In this document: piece after piece, positions 22,107 to 32,565 of the stretch
Position numbering within the stretch: the first letter of the stretch is position 1
Layout: the number at the start of each line of letters is the position of its first letter
Assembly: GCA_963921195.1 (NCBI GenBank)
Contig: OY992536.1
Span: 174,600,995 to 174,664,994, forward strand
Source of the DNA: Pegoplata infirma
Taxonomy: Eukaryota; Arthropoda; Insecta; Diptera; Anthomyiidae
DNA length: 64,000 nucleotides
Direction of reading: 5' to 3'
Program-made: the position numbers and the translations under genes
Notes under the pieces: generated by a model
What the model saw: only the letters and a program-made list of their open reading frames with translations
Database searches by the model: none
What the model was told of the DNA's origin: nothing

Positions 22107-22787
22107 AAACAAGTAAAAAAGTTAAATTCGGCCTTGCCGAATGTAGTGATACCCTCCACAATTTCAAAAAGATTATTGCAACCAACTTTATTTAAATGGA
22201 AATTACTTTTGAAAAAAAAAAATAAAAATTGAAAAAAAATTTGTTCGTACTTGTTTAAATACCATTTGGTGTCCAATTATGTTCACATATGTCAACCAGA
22301 AGCCGAATTAAAGCATTTTGTATTTTTAGGTTATGTTGAATGTACTGAAATTTTTGAGATGAGCTTACATTTTCGTTCATAACTTTTGAACCGCTGAACC
22401 GATATCGCTCAAATGCAATACCAAACTTCTCGGGAGAACTTCCAATATATATGTTAAGTTTCAGTCATCTCTGTGCAATATTTTGTCCGCGAGAGCATTT
22501 TCAACAGACAGACAGACGGACAGACGGACAGACGGACAGACGGACAGACGGACAGACGGACAGACGGACAGACGGACAGACGGACAGACGGACAGACGGA
22601 CAGACGGACAGACGGACAGACGGACAGACGGACAGACGGACAGACGGACATCGCTAGAATGTCTTAAAATCGATCGGGCATCATGAATATATATACTTTA
22701 TGGGGTCCCAGACCGATATTTCGATGAGTTACAAACGGAATGACAAACTTATATATACCCTCTATCACTAAGTGGAGGGTATAAAAA
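22107..22787 (+). mobile_element. mini-me/DINE-1-like element, copy B
   Basis: Starts AAACAAGTAAAAAAGTTAAA then TTCGGCCTTGCCGAATG; passes GAACCGCTGAACCGATATCG; carries an expanded GACAGACG array (22508-22648); ends with the core ATATATACTTTATGGGGTCC and terminal hairpin CCCTCTATCACTAAGTGGAG before GGTATAAAAAA. Shorter than copy A because only one of the ACTTTTGAACC units is present. It is the uninterrupted sister of copy C and gives the empty site GTTGAATGTACTGAAA. Confidence 0.8.
22508..22648 (+). repeat. GACAGACG octanucleotide array (~17 units)
   Basis: A nearly uniform 8-bp array fills the microsatellite position of mini-me copy B. Because 8 is not a multiple of 3 and the unit lacks stops, all frames on both strands are open. 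The four TDGQTDRR / SVCPSVRL ORFs over this interval are spurious. Confidence 0.95.
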
Positions 22788-23761
22788 ATACTTTGGAAGA
22801 AATGTCGATTATGAAACCAATTCGAACAACTTGAGGCGTTTAAACAGAAACATATGAAATTGATTTCCAAGGAGAAACTGGCACACACTACTCTAAAAAA
22901 AACTAAAAATACTGGAATTAAGTTAACACTGTAACTAATTTAAGTAAATAAGTTTTTTTTTTTTAATTATTTCAATTTAAATTAATATAAGTAAATTTAA
23001 CTTAATACACACAGAAAACGGATTAGTTGTGCTAATCAAATTTAAAACCAACCAAATTTGTGTAGTCCTGCCAACTATTAGTTTTATCAATTGTGATTAC
23101 AATCAATTTCATTCCGATTTACCGAATTCAATTTCAATCAATTGGTATGTGTATATATCGAATTTCATTTAGAACAACTGAATTTTTCTGTTGAAGCAAC
23201 AAAAAATTAATGGAAAAATGTTTATTATGACCGATATAATAGCACCACAACTAAAATATTTGTTTAATGGACTCCTTTAACAGTAAAATAAAAAGGCAAA
23301 CATAATGGCCCTTACCACAAGAAAACAAAAAGTCTCTTTTAACAAAAGTTTTATTTTAAACTAGCTGGCCCGGTACGCGTTGCTGGCCCAAATATAAGAC
23401 CAGTGTTATATTTTGTCTCGCTTCAAATATACAGCCATGCAAAAAATGTAATGAATTTCTTGAAGTAGAAAAATTTGTGGGCGTGGTTTTAAAGACCCGA
23501 TTAGGCAGATAATCATATTCAAATAATATTTTAGTAACTAAAAAAAATTATCATGTCTTCAACTTTGCGAACTGTAGAAACTTAAAACTTCTTTAGTGTA
23601 ATTACGAAAAACAGAAAAATAAATTACGCATATCCTTCGTTCTTATCGTGAGCAATTGTCTAGAGTTCAAACAAATCTTATAGTTTTTCCGAATATTCAA
23701 TTTTTCGGGGACACTTTTCTCATTTATACCTTAAAAACTTAATTAGAACTAAAATTAACAT

Positions 23762-25195
23762 AAACAAGCAAAAAAGTTAAATTCGGCCTTGCCGAATGTA
23801 GTGATACCCTCCACAATTTCAAAAAGATTATTGCAAAAAACTTTATTTAAAAGGAAATTACATTTGAAAAAAAAAAAAATTTTGAAAAAAAAAAATTTTC
23901 GCGAAAAAAAATTTTGGTAAAAAAATCCGCGATTTTTTTTTTTTTTGTGTTCGTACTTGTTTAAATACCGTTTGGTGTTCAATTATGTTCACATATGCCA
24001 ACCAGAAGCCGAATTAAAGCATTTTGTGTTTTTAGGTTATGTTGAATGTAGTGTTTATAAACCGGTTAACCGGTTAACCGAAAACCCGGTTTTTTCCCAA
24101 AATTTCGGTTTTTTTGCAAACCGGTTAACCGAAATTGAAAAACTCCGGTGCACCGAAAACCGGTTTTTTTCTGTCGGTTAACCGGTTTTTTTAAATACAT
24201 TTAAACGGAATATTTTGCAAATATTAAGGGTTTGCACTTTTTTTTATGATATTTTCAAAATTTCATTAAAAAGACCTTGAAAATACGTGAGAAAGGAATT
24301 CTAAAATACTTTTTGTCTTCAAGAAACAATTTTCCAAATAGGAATTTTAATCTGGTAAATATTTGAATTATCCCCGTTATAAGCGTTTTTTGGAAAGTTT
24401 CATTGAAAACTTAATAAGTGACTGTTAACCAGGTACTAAAATTCTCATTAATGGAGAAAATGTCAATAAAAGAACATTAATATAAAATACGGACTACGAT
24501 TTCTAACGAATTGATGTATTTGTTTTTTAAATAAATCCAATAAAAATTAAAATAAAGCTCCGGTGAATATAGGAAAATAAAGCACCGTTTTTAAATACTG
24601 CTATTTTTAAAGGATAACAGTTGCTAACTTTGCTGAAAGAAACAAATATGTTAACTTTAGTTACATTCGATTTTTTATTTAATAAAAATTAGCAATTTTA
24701 AAGTATTTTTTGGGTTTGTCAGTTAAAGAAAAAAAACCGGTTAACCGGTTTTTTTATTCCGGTTTAACCGAGAAAACCGGTTAACCGAAAAAGCTGAATT
24801 TCGGTTAACCGAGAAACCGGTTTTCCAAAATGTCGGTTTTTTATAAACACTAGTTGAATGTACTGAAATTTTTGAGGTATGCTTACATTTTCGTTCATAA
24901 CTTTTGAACCGCTGAACCGATATCGCTGAAATGCAATACCAAACTTCTCGGGAGAACTTCCAATAAATATGTTAAGTTTCAGTCATCTCTGTGCAATATT
25001 TTGCCCGCGACAGCATTTTCAACAGACAGACAGACGGACAGACGGACAGACGGACATCGCTAGAATGTCTTAAAATCGATCGGGCATCATGAATATATAT
25101 ACTTTATGGGGTCCCTGATCGATATTTCGATGAGTTACAAACAGAATGACAAACTTATATATACCCTCTATCACCAGAGTGGAGGGTATAAAAAA
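23762..25195 (+). mobile_element. mini-me/DINE-1-like element, copy C (interrupted)
   Basis: Begins AAACAAGCAAAAAAGTTAAA, TTCGGCCTTGCCGAATG as in copy B, and ends with hairpin CCCTCTATCACCAGAGTGGA before GGGTATAAAAA. It is split by an 804-bp hAT element at 24049-24852. Only about 2.5 GACAGACG units are present (25023-25055), against about 17 in copy B, so the array length is the main difference between these close relatives. Confidence 0.8.
24049..24852. mobile_element. hAT element with GGTTAACC arrays, copy 1 (804 bp)
   Basis: The TIRs are TAGTGTTTATAAA and TTTATAAACACTA (13 bp perfect). The 8-bp duplication GTTGAATG lies at 24041-24048 and 24853-24860, and mini-me copy B shows the empty site. 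Both subterminal regions (about 24060-24190 and 24735-24845) are packed with AACCGGTTAACCGGTTAACC-type palindromes in both orientations. The middle is AT-rich and non-coding. A second copy, 803 bp and inverted, is at 41602-42404. Confidence 0.92.
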
Positions 25196-25368
25196 CGGTC
25201 CAGTCATTAGTAGTTACCTCATTTGGACAAAAGTGGGCGTTAAAATTTGTGTGGTAAGTTAAACTTGTACATATGTTAACAATACCTAAGGATTTAAAAT
25301 CATTTGTACCAAGTTAAAACGGTATCTTTTAAGAAATATTTTGTTTAATAGATCGAATTAGAGTAAAA

Positions 25369-26102
25369 CCCAGCAAAACTTAGATTACCAAATAAGGTAT
25401 AAAATAAGGTATATGATCTCTTATTTTATACATTGCAGCATTGATGATTTTAACAGGCGATGAGACTCAAAGTAATGCATACACATTATCACATAGAATA
25501 CCAGTAAGGTATAAAATAAGTCATAAATTTATAACAAAGAATACCAGTAAGGTGTAAAATATATGATATTTTATAGGTTACGAGTAAGGTATATAATATA
25601 TCATACCAGAACGTAATATATAAGGTGTTACGAGTAGTGAAAAAGTAATTTTGTATTAAATTTACTCACGTGATTGTAAGTGAGTGTAAGTAGATATAAT
25701 ATGCTAGTGAGTGTGTGTCGTTAGAAATTTCTTGTCGTGAGCCCATCTCTAGTTTAAACTTATGCATTTTTTTTATAAAATAATTATTTTTAATGTTATT
25801 GTAATGCATTATGCATTTAATTCTAAATAATACATTTTTTCAAACTTTTAAATAATACATAATGTAACCAAATATAAATCATCCATGATATAATGTTTAG
25901 AAATAATAAATATGAAATACATTTTTCCAATAATCATGCATTACGTAGCAAATTATTAGTAATGCATTATTTTTCACTTTAAAATAATACGTTGTGGAAC
26001 AAATGTTTGGTAAGACATCCTAAAATAATGCTACAAATAAGGTATATACATTACCTGGTAATGTGTTATATAATCACTACCCATTACCAAAGTTTTGCTG
26101 GG
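25369..26102. mobile_element. CCCAGCAAAACTT-ended MITE, copy 1 (734 bp)
   Basis: The ends are CCCAGCAAAACTTAGATTACC and GGTAATG..CCAAAGTTTTGCTGGG. The body is made of AAGGTATAAAATAAGGTATA repeats and of AATGCATTA-type repeats, and holds a GTGAG-rich patch near 25660-25740. The same element lies inverted at 34685-35398. Flanks (AAAA / AAAT) give no clear duplication. Confidence 0.75.
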
Positions 26103-26873
26103 AAATTAATTTTAGATATATCGTAAAAAGTGGGCGAGGACAATTTTTCTTTCCGAACAATTATATGGACTATAACGAACATTTTAAACAAAAAAATTCG
26201 CCAAATCGATCCAGGCGTTCTCAAGTGTTGAAATTACAAACGAACTGAGTTTTTTTTATATTTTATTATTCTATATTTTTTTTTCTATAGAGCAAATTTA
26301 ATATATATCGAAGAAAAGAGTGGGTGGACAACTTTTCTTACCGTAAAAATCTTATTTGAATCTAACCAACTCGGTCCATCCATTCAAAAGTGGGCGTAGA
26401 AATGGAAAATTGTTCTCTCCGAAAAACCTGAGTTGGGCTATGACGAACATTAAAAACATAATTAGACAAATTGATCCATCCATTCCAAGATTTAAAATTT
26501 ATATTTCGGGAAAAGTGTACGTAAAAGTAGGCGTGGCCGTTATAGTTATTTTGATACATAGAAAAAAGTGGGCGTGAGAAATTTTACTATCCTTAGTTGA
26601 ATTATGACGAACATTTTCAACAAAAATTAGCCAAAGTGGGCGTGGTCACTTTCTTTTTTCGTAAAAACCAAAGAAATATGATGAAAACTTGTTTAAAAAA
26701 AATTTAGTCAAATCGGTCCAGCCATTCTCAGATTTTAAATACGAAATTTTGATATTGGAAATATGGTATTTAAATTTTTTGTTGAAATTAAAAAAAAAAA
26801 AAGCTTCTTAATTTTAAATCTTTATAGTTTTATGAACAATATTGTTTTTATACGTTTTTTTCGCACGACTTAC
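26103..26873 (+). repeat. Tandem-like GTGGGCG units of the CTAGCTG element
   Basis: Four diverged units of about 180 bp share AAGTGGGCG, AATTTTTCTTTCCG, TATGACGAACATTTT and AAATCGATCCATCCATTC phrases (starting about 26130, 26315, 26390, 26565). They continue the pattern at 23480 and 25200, so this is body sequence of the enclosing element. Short ORFs at 26063-26577 come from these repeats. Confidence 0.5.
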
Positions 26874-27456
26874 GGTTTGATGGGCGACACGAAATAACTC
26901 CCACATGAAATAACTCCCACCTAAAAAATGAAATAAGTCCCAAAAAAAACTCCATACAAAGTTGGAAGTTATTTCATATGAAATTACTCCCAATTTAGTG
27001 GGACTTTTATCATTTTTGATGGGAGTTATTTCATAATTTTTTCGGTGGGAGTTCTTTCATATGAAAGAACTCCCACTACAATAGCGATGAAATAACTCCC
27101 ACTATTGTTTCATTGTTGGTGAAAGTATCTGGAACATTTTGACTTATAGAATATTATTATTAATAAATTAAAATTTTTTGTGATTTTGGTACCAAATTTT
27201 AGGACGAAGTGCTTTTTTAACAAATTTGTATGTTTTCGAAATTTTGCTACCAAAACTTACAAGGATTTTTGTGGAAGAGCGCACTGCAGCCGAAAATGTT
27301 TTCGTTAGAATACAAAATTGTTGTAAAAAAACGAAGAACGCAAAAGTTATCCAACGTGTTGTGTTTTCGATAACATAGAAAGTTTTTCGATAATATACAA
27401 GATTGTTGAAAAAAGCACTGCAGATGAAAATTTAAAAGATTTAATTAGAACTTGAT

Positions 27457-27539
27457 GTAAAAAGCGCCGCAGGCGAAAATTTGGTACCAAAAATCGCGGC
27501 GATTTTTGGTACCAAATTTTCGCCTGCGGCGCTTTTTAC
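27457..27539. repeat. Perfect 41-bp palindrome
   Basis: Arms 27457-27497 and 27499-27539 are exact inverted copies around one base. The arms include GCGCCGCAGGCGAAAATTTG then GTACCAAAAATCGC. Looser pairing extends outward through AAAAGATTTAATTAGAACTT. The first arm repeats GGCGAAAATTTGGTACC, which is also in the second palindrome. Confidence 0.95.
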
Positions 27540-27650
27540 AACAAGTTCTGATTAAATCTTTTAAATTTTCGGTAACATAGAAATTTGTCGCAATAAAGAA
27601 AATTTAAAAGATTTAATCAGATCCTGTTGCAATAAGACCTGTCGCAATAA

Positions 27651-27719
27651 GCGCCGCATGCGAAAATTTGGTACCAAAAATCGCGGAGATTTTTGGTACC
27701 AAATTTTCGCCTGCGGCGC
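27651..27719. repeat. Second GGTACC palindrome
   Basis: Arms 27651-27682 and 27688-27719 pair with one mismatch (GCATGCG against CGCCTGC). It is a tandem duplicate of the palindrome at 27457-27539, about 190 bp away. Confidence 0.9.
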
Positions 27720-28335
27720 TTTTTACAATAAGATCTGATTAAATCTTTTAAATTTTCGGCAACATACAAATTTGTCGCATACGGCGCTTATTGTGACAGG
27801 TTGTAATTAAATCTTTTACATTTTCGGTAACATACAAATTTGTCGCAAAAAGGACCGCAAGCGAAAAATTGGTATTAAAAATTGTTGCAAAATATCGCCG
27901 CGATGTTTGAATGTAACCGAAGCAAGCCAAATAGAACACTCGATGTATTTTTGCATGTTTTCGAAAAACTCTGAAAAACAAACAAATCAGCCGTCAAGTT
28001 TCGCATTTGGCAGTTATTATAACTTGTTTGTATTGTACCGAAAGTAACATCAGGATCCTCGTTCTCGACTTAACTGATATATTTTCCCTTATTGTTTGTT
28101 TAATTTTTGTTGAGATTTCTAAATATTGTTATTGGGAGTTCTTTCATTATTAATGGGAGTTATTTCATTGGCACTTATTTCATTTTGTAGGTGGAAGTTA
28201 TTTCATTGTGGTTGGGACTTATTTAATTTTTTTCTCCATTGGGACATATTTCATTTTTGGTGGGATTTATTTCATTGGGAGTTATTTCGTGGGAGTTATT
28301 TCATGTGGGAGTTATTTCGTGTCGCCGGTTTGATG

Positions 28336-28799
28336 CACAAAAATTTAAAAAAACTGTCTAAAAGTCAATGTTGTCAAAAAAGGTATTTTTAAAACGCCCA
28401 TATCTTCCAAAGTATTGATCCAAAAACAATATAAAAAATATAGTACTTAATCATTTACGAAGGTCTATCAAATAAACGAAAATAAACAAAATCGGTGATC
28501 CTTCAGTAAAACTTCTCATGGATTTGCTCTTCCAAGAAAATATTTATGGAATCTATGGAACGGTTCCCTTACTCATTCTAAAACCAATTCTTTATCCTAT
28601 TCTGGGGGTCGATTCTAGTTCTGTGAAAAATGTATGAATGAAAAAATATGTCAGTGTAATTCATTGAAAACTAATAGGCAAAGTGACATTATTTTTTCAG
28701 TGATAAATTTATCACAGAAACAGAATTGGCCCTCTGTAATAAATGATTTTTGTTTGAATTTGTCACCAGAGCAATTCCAAAAAATATCGCACCACTGTT
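28336..28799. other. Non-coding body of the CTAGCTG element
   Basis: No gene. AT-rich sequence resumes after the right target duplication of the Mutator-like element. The ORF 28634-28816 has no recognised domain. Confidence 0.4.
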
Positions 28800-29830
28800 C
28801 GGAATTATGCCTTTGAATGTTGGAATATGTCTTAGATGTCTCAGGATCTAAGACATAATCTGTTGAAAAAATGTGTCAGAATCTGGGACTTTTTCTGTAA
28901 AAAAATAATGCGACTATTTCTACAGAAAAAAAAGATTCGGAATTTGAATTTCTGCTATAGAAAAAATATCCTGGACATTACGAAATTTTTTCTGTAAAAC
29001 AAGAGTCTCAGATTCTTAGAAATTTTTTTACACAAAAGTTTTCAGATTCTGAAACGCTTTTTTTATAGAAAAAGTCTCACATTCTGAAAATTTTTTTTCT
29101 ATAGAAAAACCCTCAGATTCTTAGACATTATTTCTATGGAAAAAATTTCATATTCCAAGACATTTTTTATTGAAAAAGTATTAGATTCTTAGACATTTAA
29201 TATTTATAGAAAGTGTCTCAGATTTTAAGACATTTTTTCTATAGAAAAAGTCTGAGATTGTGCGACATTTTTTATATAAAGTCTCAGATTCTGAGACATT
29301 TTTTCTGTAGAAAAACTCTTAGATTCTGAGACATTTTTCCTATAGAAAAAGTCTCTGATTCTAGTAGATTTTTCCTATAGAAAAAGTCTGGTTCAGAAAT
29401 TTAGAAACTATTGAAAAAGTCTGAGATTATAAAACATTTTTTCTAAAGAAAAATTCCCAGTTTCTGTAACAGAACGTCATTCGTCTTGGATGAATTTAAA
29501 TGCATTTTGTTATTGTAACAAAAACCAAATACATGAAAACTCGTTGCAGACGAATGATATTCGTGTAACTGAAACTGCTGGTAAGTCTAATATTCTAGAA
29601 CATTTCATATGCTATGTATCAGAATCTGTAGCAGAACTTGAGACTTTTTCTAAAAAAAAAGTCTCAGATTCAGGGATATTTTTTTTTATATCTCAGAATC
29701 TGAGACTTTTAGAAAAAATGTCTCAGAGTCTTAGACTTTCTATATAGAAAAAATGTCTCAGAATCTGAGACTTTTTCTATTAAAAAAATGTTATAATCAG
29801 ATTCTGAGATAATTTTTCTATAAATAAAAA
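28800..29830. repeat. AGATTCTGAGACATTTTTTC minisatellite
   Basis: About 25 diverged units of 35-42 bp, each containing TCTCAGATTCTGAGACA then TTTTTTCTATAGAAAAAG. TCTCAGA..TCTGAGA and CTATAG make each unit partly self-complementary. Orientation flips after about 29640, where units read AGACTTTTTCTA..ATGTCTCAGAATC. A separate inverted repeat (TTTCTGTAACAGAACG...CGTGTAACTGAAAC) occupies 29458-29580. Relics of the same unit occur at 1600-1880 and 46195-46340. Confidence 0.75.
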
Positions 29831-30052
29831 AAAAATTATAGAGTGGTGTTAACCTTGCTAAAACTTTTCGGTGATCAAAATAAAATGCACAATTTCTCCT
29901 ATACGATACTTAATAACTTCAAATCGATATATTTCGATTTAATGAGCTAACCTAGCGAAACGCTGGGTTTTTTGACCGATATAACTTATCCCGATAAACC
30001 GAACCCCCGACGATTAGGGATGTCGCACACTGTTATTTATCAGCTACCAAGA

Positions 30053-30093
30053 CAAACAGTTAAAAGTTTTTTTAAAAAACTTTTAACTGTTTG
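30053..30093. repeat. Perfect 20-bp hairpin near element terminus
   Basis: CAAACAGTTAAAAGTTTTTT and its complement are separated by one T. It lies about 50 bp inside the right end of the CTAGCTG element. A subterminal hairpin recalls Helitron ends, but the CTAG terminus and TAAA duplication argue against a Helitron. Confidence 0.85.
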
Positions 30094-30189
30094 AAAAAAC
30101 AGGTGTTTTCTCAGGCCAGCAGAGCGGGCCGGGTACAGCTAGTAAATTTTTAAAACTGAAAAATTCGGTTGGAAATTTATTTTTCTGTA

Positions 30190-31086
30190 TGCAAAAGGGC
30201 CGTGAGACGTAGAGCACATATTGACATGGCATGATAAAGTATTTGCTTTTCTTTTTTTAGAAACATTATTTGATTGAAAAAATGTTTTTCTACCTTCCCC
30301 AATTCAAGAATTGAACCCGCGCCTGCAAACGTATTATGTGTCTTAAATAAAATAATAACAAAAACTTTCACAAACACTTGATATCATATTTATATTGACC
30401 ATAATAAAGTCATTTTAATTGTTATTATTATGATGATATTATAAAATATAAATGTTTAACATGAAAACAACTATATAAAATGTTGTTATTAACTAATAAT
30501 TATATATTACAACAATTAGTTGGCAGCTAAAATTGTAAACATTAAAATAATAACCTCAAGGTATAAGGTCAATATAAATAATGCAATATTTATGCAGCAT
30601 TGTTTTTCTATTTATTTAAAATATAGCTGGAGGCTGAGCGCAAATTAACCTTTACTACTAACTGCAAAAAAATATTTCTTTATTTAACAAATATCTGATT
30701 GCTAAAGGTACTAGGGTATTAAATTTGCGTAATTGTTAGTCTTTTAAACTTCAATCTCTTAATCTGTAGTAAATTTTCTAATAGCAAACAAATACTCTAA
30801 TTGCGAAAAAACCGAAAAATGTACAGAAAGTTAACTAATTAATCGAGTTTATATTAGAAATTTCCGTATTTTCAAATCTGGGAATTTTTAATATCGAATT
30901 AAGATATTTCTCTACATTTAAACTTCTGTGAGTCGTTTAGAAAAATGTCTCGAAATATACGATTTTTTTATAGAAAAATGTTGTGAAATCGAAATTTTTC
31001 ATGTTGTAAATATTGAAGAATTAGATGCTCTTGATGTTTCAGGTATGAAAATACAGTGTAATTTTCGTTGAAATAAACATGTTTTT
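30190..31086. other. Non-coding, no recognisable feature
   Basis: AT-rich sequence with no supported gene. A B-box-like CGGGTTCAATTCTTG occurs on the minus strand near 30306-30322 without a matching A box. Confidence 0.45.
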
Positions 31087-31564
31087 AAAGTATCGAAAGA
31101 AGCATTCAAGTGTTTAGGCTTATTAAATCGGTGCAGAAAATACTTCCCTCTATCCGATCTTCTGCGAAACTACACGACTTATATACGACCTAAAATGGAA
31201 TACAACTTTCACGTATGGGCGGGTGCGTCAAGATCTATCTTGGATCTCCTAGATCGAGTTGAGAAAAGAGCGGAAATGCTCATAATGGACGACAGCGTTT
31301 CTACATCCATGATTCGCTTAACATCGACGAAATGTGGGTTGTGTAGTTCTCTTCTACCGATTCTTTCATTGGAAATGATCCGCGGAAATAAGCAACCTTA
31401 TTCCTGTAGTACGTTCATATATCCACCCGAAGTACGCGCTTATCAAATAAAGCCTACCCTTTCGATATCGACTGTTCAGTAGATCGCACTACACATTACA
31501 GAGAAAATTCGTTTTTCCGCAGAAAAGTTCGTATGTGGAATAAACAACCAGATAATTTATGCCA
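31087..31564 (+). pseudogene. Non-LTR retrotransposon RT C-terminal fragment
   Basis: The plus strand reads AFKCLGLLNRCRKYFPLSDL, then LRNYTTYIRPKMEYNFHVWA, then GASRSILDLLDRVEKRAEML, and after a frameshift DRTTHYRENSFFRRKVRMWN. This order (YIRP.MEYN.H.WAGA, LLDRV..RA..LI, then HYRE..F...R.WN) is the region downstream of the reverse-transcriptase palm in non-LTR elements, of the type I associate with RTE-like elements; the clade is tentative. Endonuclease and catalytic RT motifs are absent. Frameshifts separate the parts, so the copy is dead. Confidence 0.75.
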
Positions 31565-31720
31565 AAATATGCATTTACAAAACAAACAAATATGCATTTA
31601 AACCAAAATATGCAAAAATATGCATTTTCAACCAAATATGCGAAAAGATAATTGGTCACTATCGTTTTTAGACCAGCGACAATAAACATACATTTGCATG
31701 GACATCACATTCCTAATTAT
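31560..31720 (-). mobile_element. GCATATTTTGG-rich repeat, inverted partial copy 3
   Basis: The complement reads TTGCATATTTTGGTTTAAAT and ends in GATAATTGG and CCATGCAAATGTATG, matching 7516-7640 and 6890-6945 joined without the Harbinger-like insertion. It supports the empty-site structure of copy 1. Confidence 0.6.
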
Positions 31721-32438
31721 CACTTACTCATGACTACCTATCAGTGGAACTAGGGAATTCAATCGATTACCCGTTAATCGATTAAAAAAATAGTTTTGGT
31801 CGATTAGCTGTTCAACTAATTTAAAATTGCCAATTTTAAAATAACAAATAAATATTTTATTTTGTGTCGATCAACCGATTAATCGATTTGTTTTTTAGTA
31901 CTTTTATTTATTTTTTTTTTGTAAAAACTTTTAATTTTAACTTAAATAACGGTTAGACCTAAAAAAAAATATAAAACTTTGTGGTCATGTGGCATTGTGG
32001 TGCACCGATAAAAATCCATGCATACAATACACAAATCCTTTCGTTCAATGTACGAAAACATTCGTAATTTCGCACAACGAAAGACATTCGTAAAATACAC
32101 AAAATTTTTCGTACATTGTACGAAAAATATTTTTAATTTTACGAAAATATTTTATGTATGTTACGAAAAAGTTTTGTAATTTCGCAAAATACACGTAATT
32201 GTATTTTAAATCAATAAGTTCCTAAATACTTAAAATTAATTTGGAAAATAATTCGAGATATGAGCATTTTACAATTTTCGGGAATGCAAACTTTTTTGGA
32301 TCCAAAGTTAGGACCCATTAGGGTCCACACATGTGAAGTTAAGTTTTCTGAAAATAAAAAAAAAATTACCATTTGTTTTTGCTAATATTAGCAAAAAAGT
32401 TTGTAAAAATTTGGTCAACTCAACTTTAAATTTAGCAA
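31721..32438. repeat. Non-coding with AATCGATTA and CGTACATTGTACG repeats
   Basis: AATCGATTACCCGTTAATCGATT near 31763-31787 (shown in parts: AATCGATTA, TTAATCGATT) recurs near 31868-31885 and could be the end of another hAT-like element starting TAGGGAATTC. TTTCGTACATTGTACGAAA (32108-32126) is a perfect palindrome within a cluster of TTCGTAA motifs (32040-32195). No gene. Confidence 0.45.
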
Positions 32439-32526
32439 AAAACAAGTGTTAAATTCGGCTGTGCCGAATCTTTGATACCCTCCAACATGTTAAAATATAT
32501 TTTAAAAAACTCAGAGGCGTTTTATT

Positions 32527-32565
32527 GGGGGGGGGGGGCTATGTGTTAGCCCCCCCCCCCCCCCC
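32527..32565. repeat. G12 ... C16 homopolymer hairpin
   Basis: A run of 12 G (32527-32538) and a run of 16 C (32550-32565) are separated by 11 nt, in a region otherwise poor in G and C. Copy E has shorter C-rich runs at the homologous place (near 42870-42900). It may be real slippage or an assembly error. Confidence 0.85.

Larger units (their letters stand above)
26883..28326. mobile_element. Mutator-like non-autonomous element (9-bp TSD)
   Basis: GGCGACACGAAATAACTCCC then ACATGAAATAACTCCCAC at the left is inverted at the right end (ATTTCGTGTCGCC), a perfect TIR of about 38 bp. GGTTTGATG (9 bp) is duplicated at 26874-26882 and 28327-28335. Long TIRs with 9-bp duplications are typical of Mutator-like elements. 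Subterminal GAAATAACTCCCA units are repeated many times (26890-27110 and 28125-28325). The centre holds two near-perfect palindromes with GGTACC (27457-27539, 27651-27719). No transposase is seen. Confidence 0.75.
23361..30142. mobile_element. CTAGCTGGCCCGG-ended element, 6.8 kb with insertions
   Basis: CTAGCTGGCCCGGTACGCG then TTGCTGGCC at the left is mirrored by GGCCAGCAGAGCGGGCCGGG then TACAGCTAG at the right. TAAA flanks both ends (23357-23360, 30143-30146), suggesting a 4-bp duplication. A perfect 20-bp hairpin sits just inside the right end (30053-30093). The body holds about 180-bp units with GTGGGCG and AAATCGATCCAGGCGTTCTC-type phrases. Elements with ACTAGCTGACCCGG-like ends are common in insect genomes; I do not assign a superfamily. 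No transposase is visible. Confidence 0.55.
23011..30189. mobile_element. Outer CACACAGAAAA element (heavily nested)
   Basis: The left end CACACAGAAAACGGATTAG is followed by AACCAACCAAATTT. The right end reads GAAAAATTCGGTTGGAAATT then TATTTTTCTGTATG. The arms match the CAACCGAAT / CACACAGAAAA group at 21074 and 45367. Almost all of its 7.2 kb is later insertions; the original element is perhaps 0.4 kb (23011-23360 plus 30143-30189). The right TIR has decayed (CTGTATG). Confidence 0.45.

Noticed and set aside
22451..22686. Long ORFs of QTDRRTDG / SVRLSVCP repeats on both strands
   Set aside because: They are translations of the GACAGACG array. An 8-bp stop-free unit opens all frames, so they carry no coding evidence.
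28126..28392. Tryptophan-rich protein (HFWWDLFHWELF)
   Set aside because: It is a translation of the TGGGAGTTATTTCAT repeats of the Mutator-like element.
30300..30325. tRNA B box (GGTTCAATTCTTG) on the minus strand
   Set aside because: No A box lies at the right distance and the arm does not pair.
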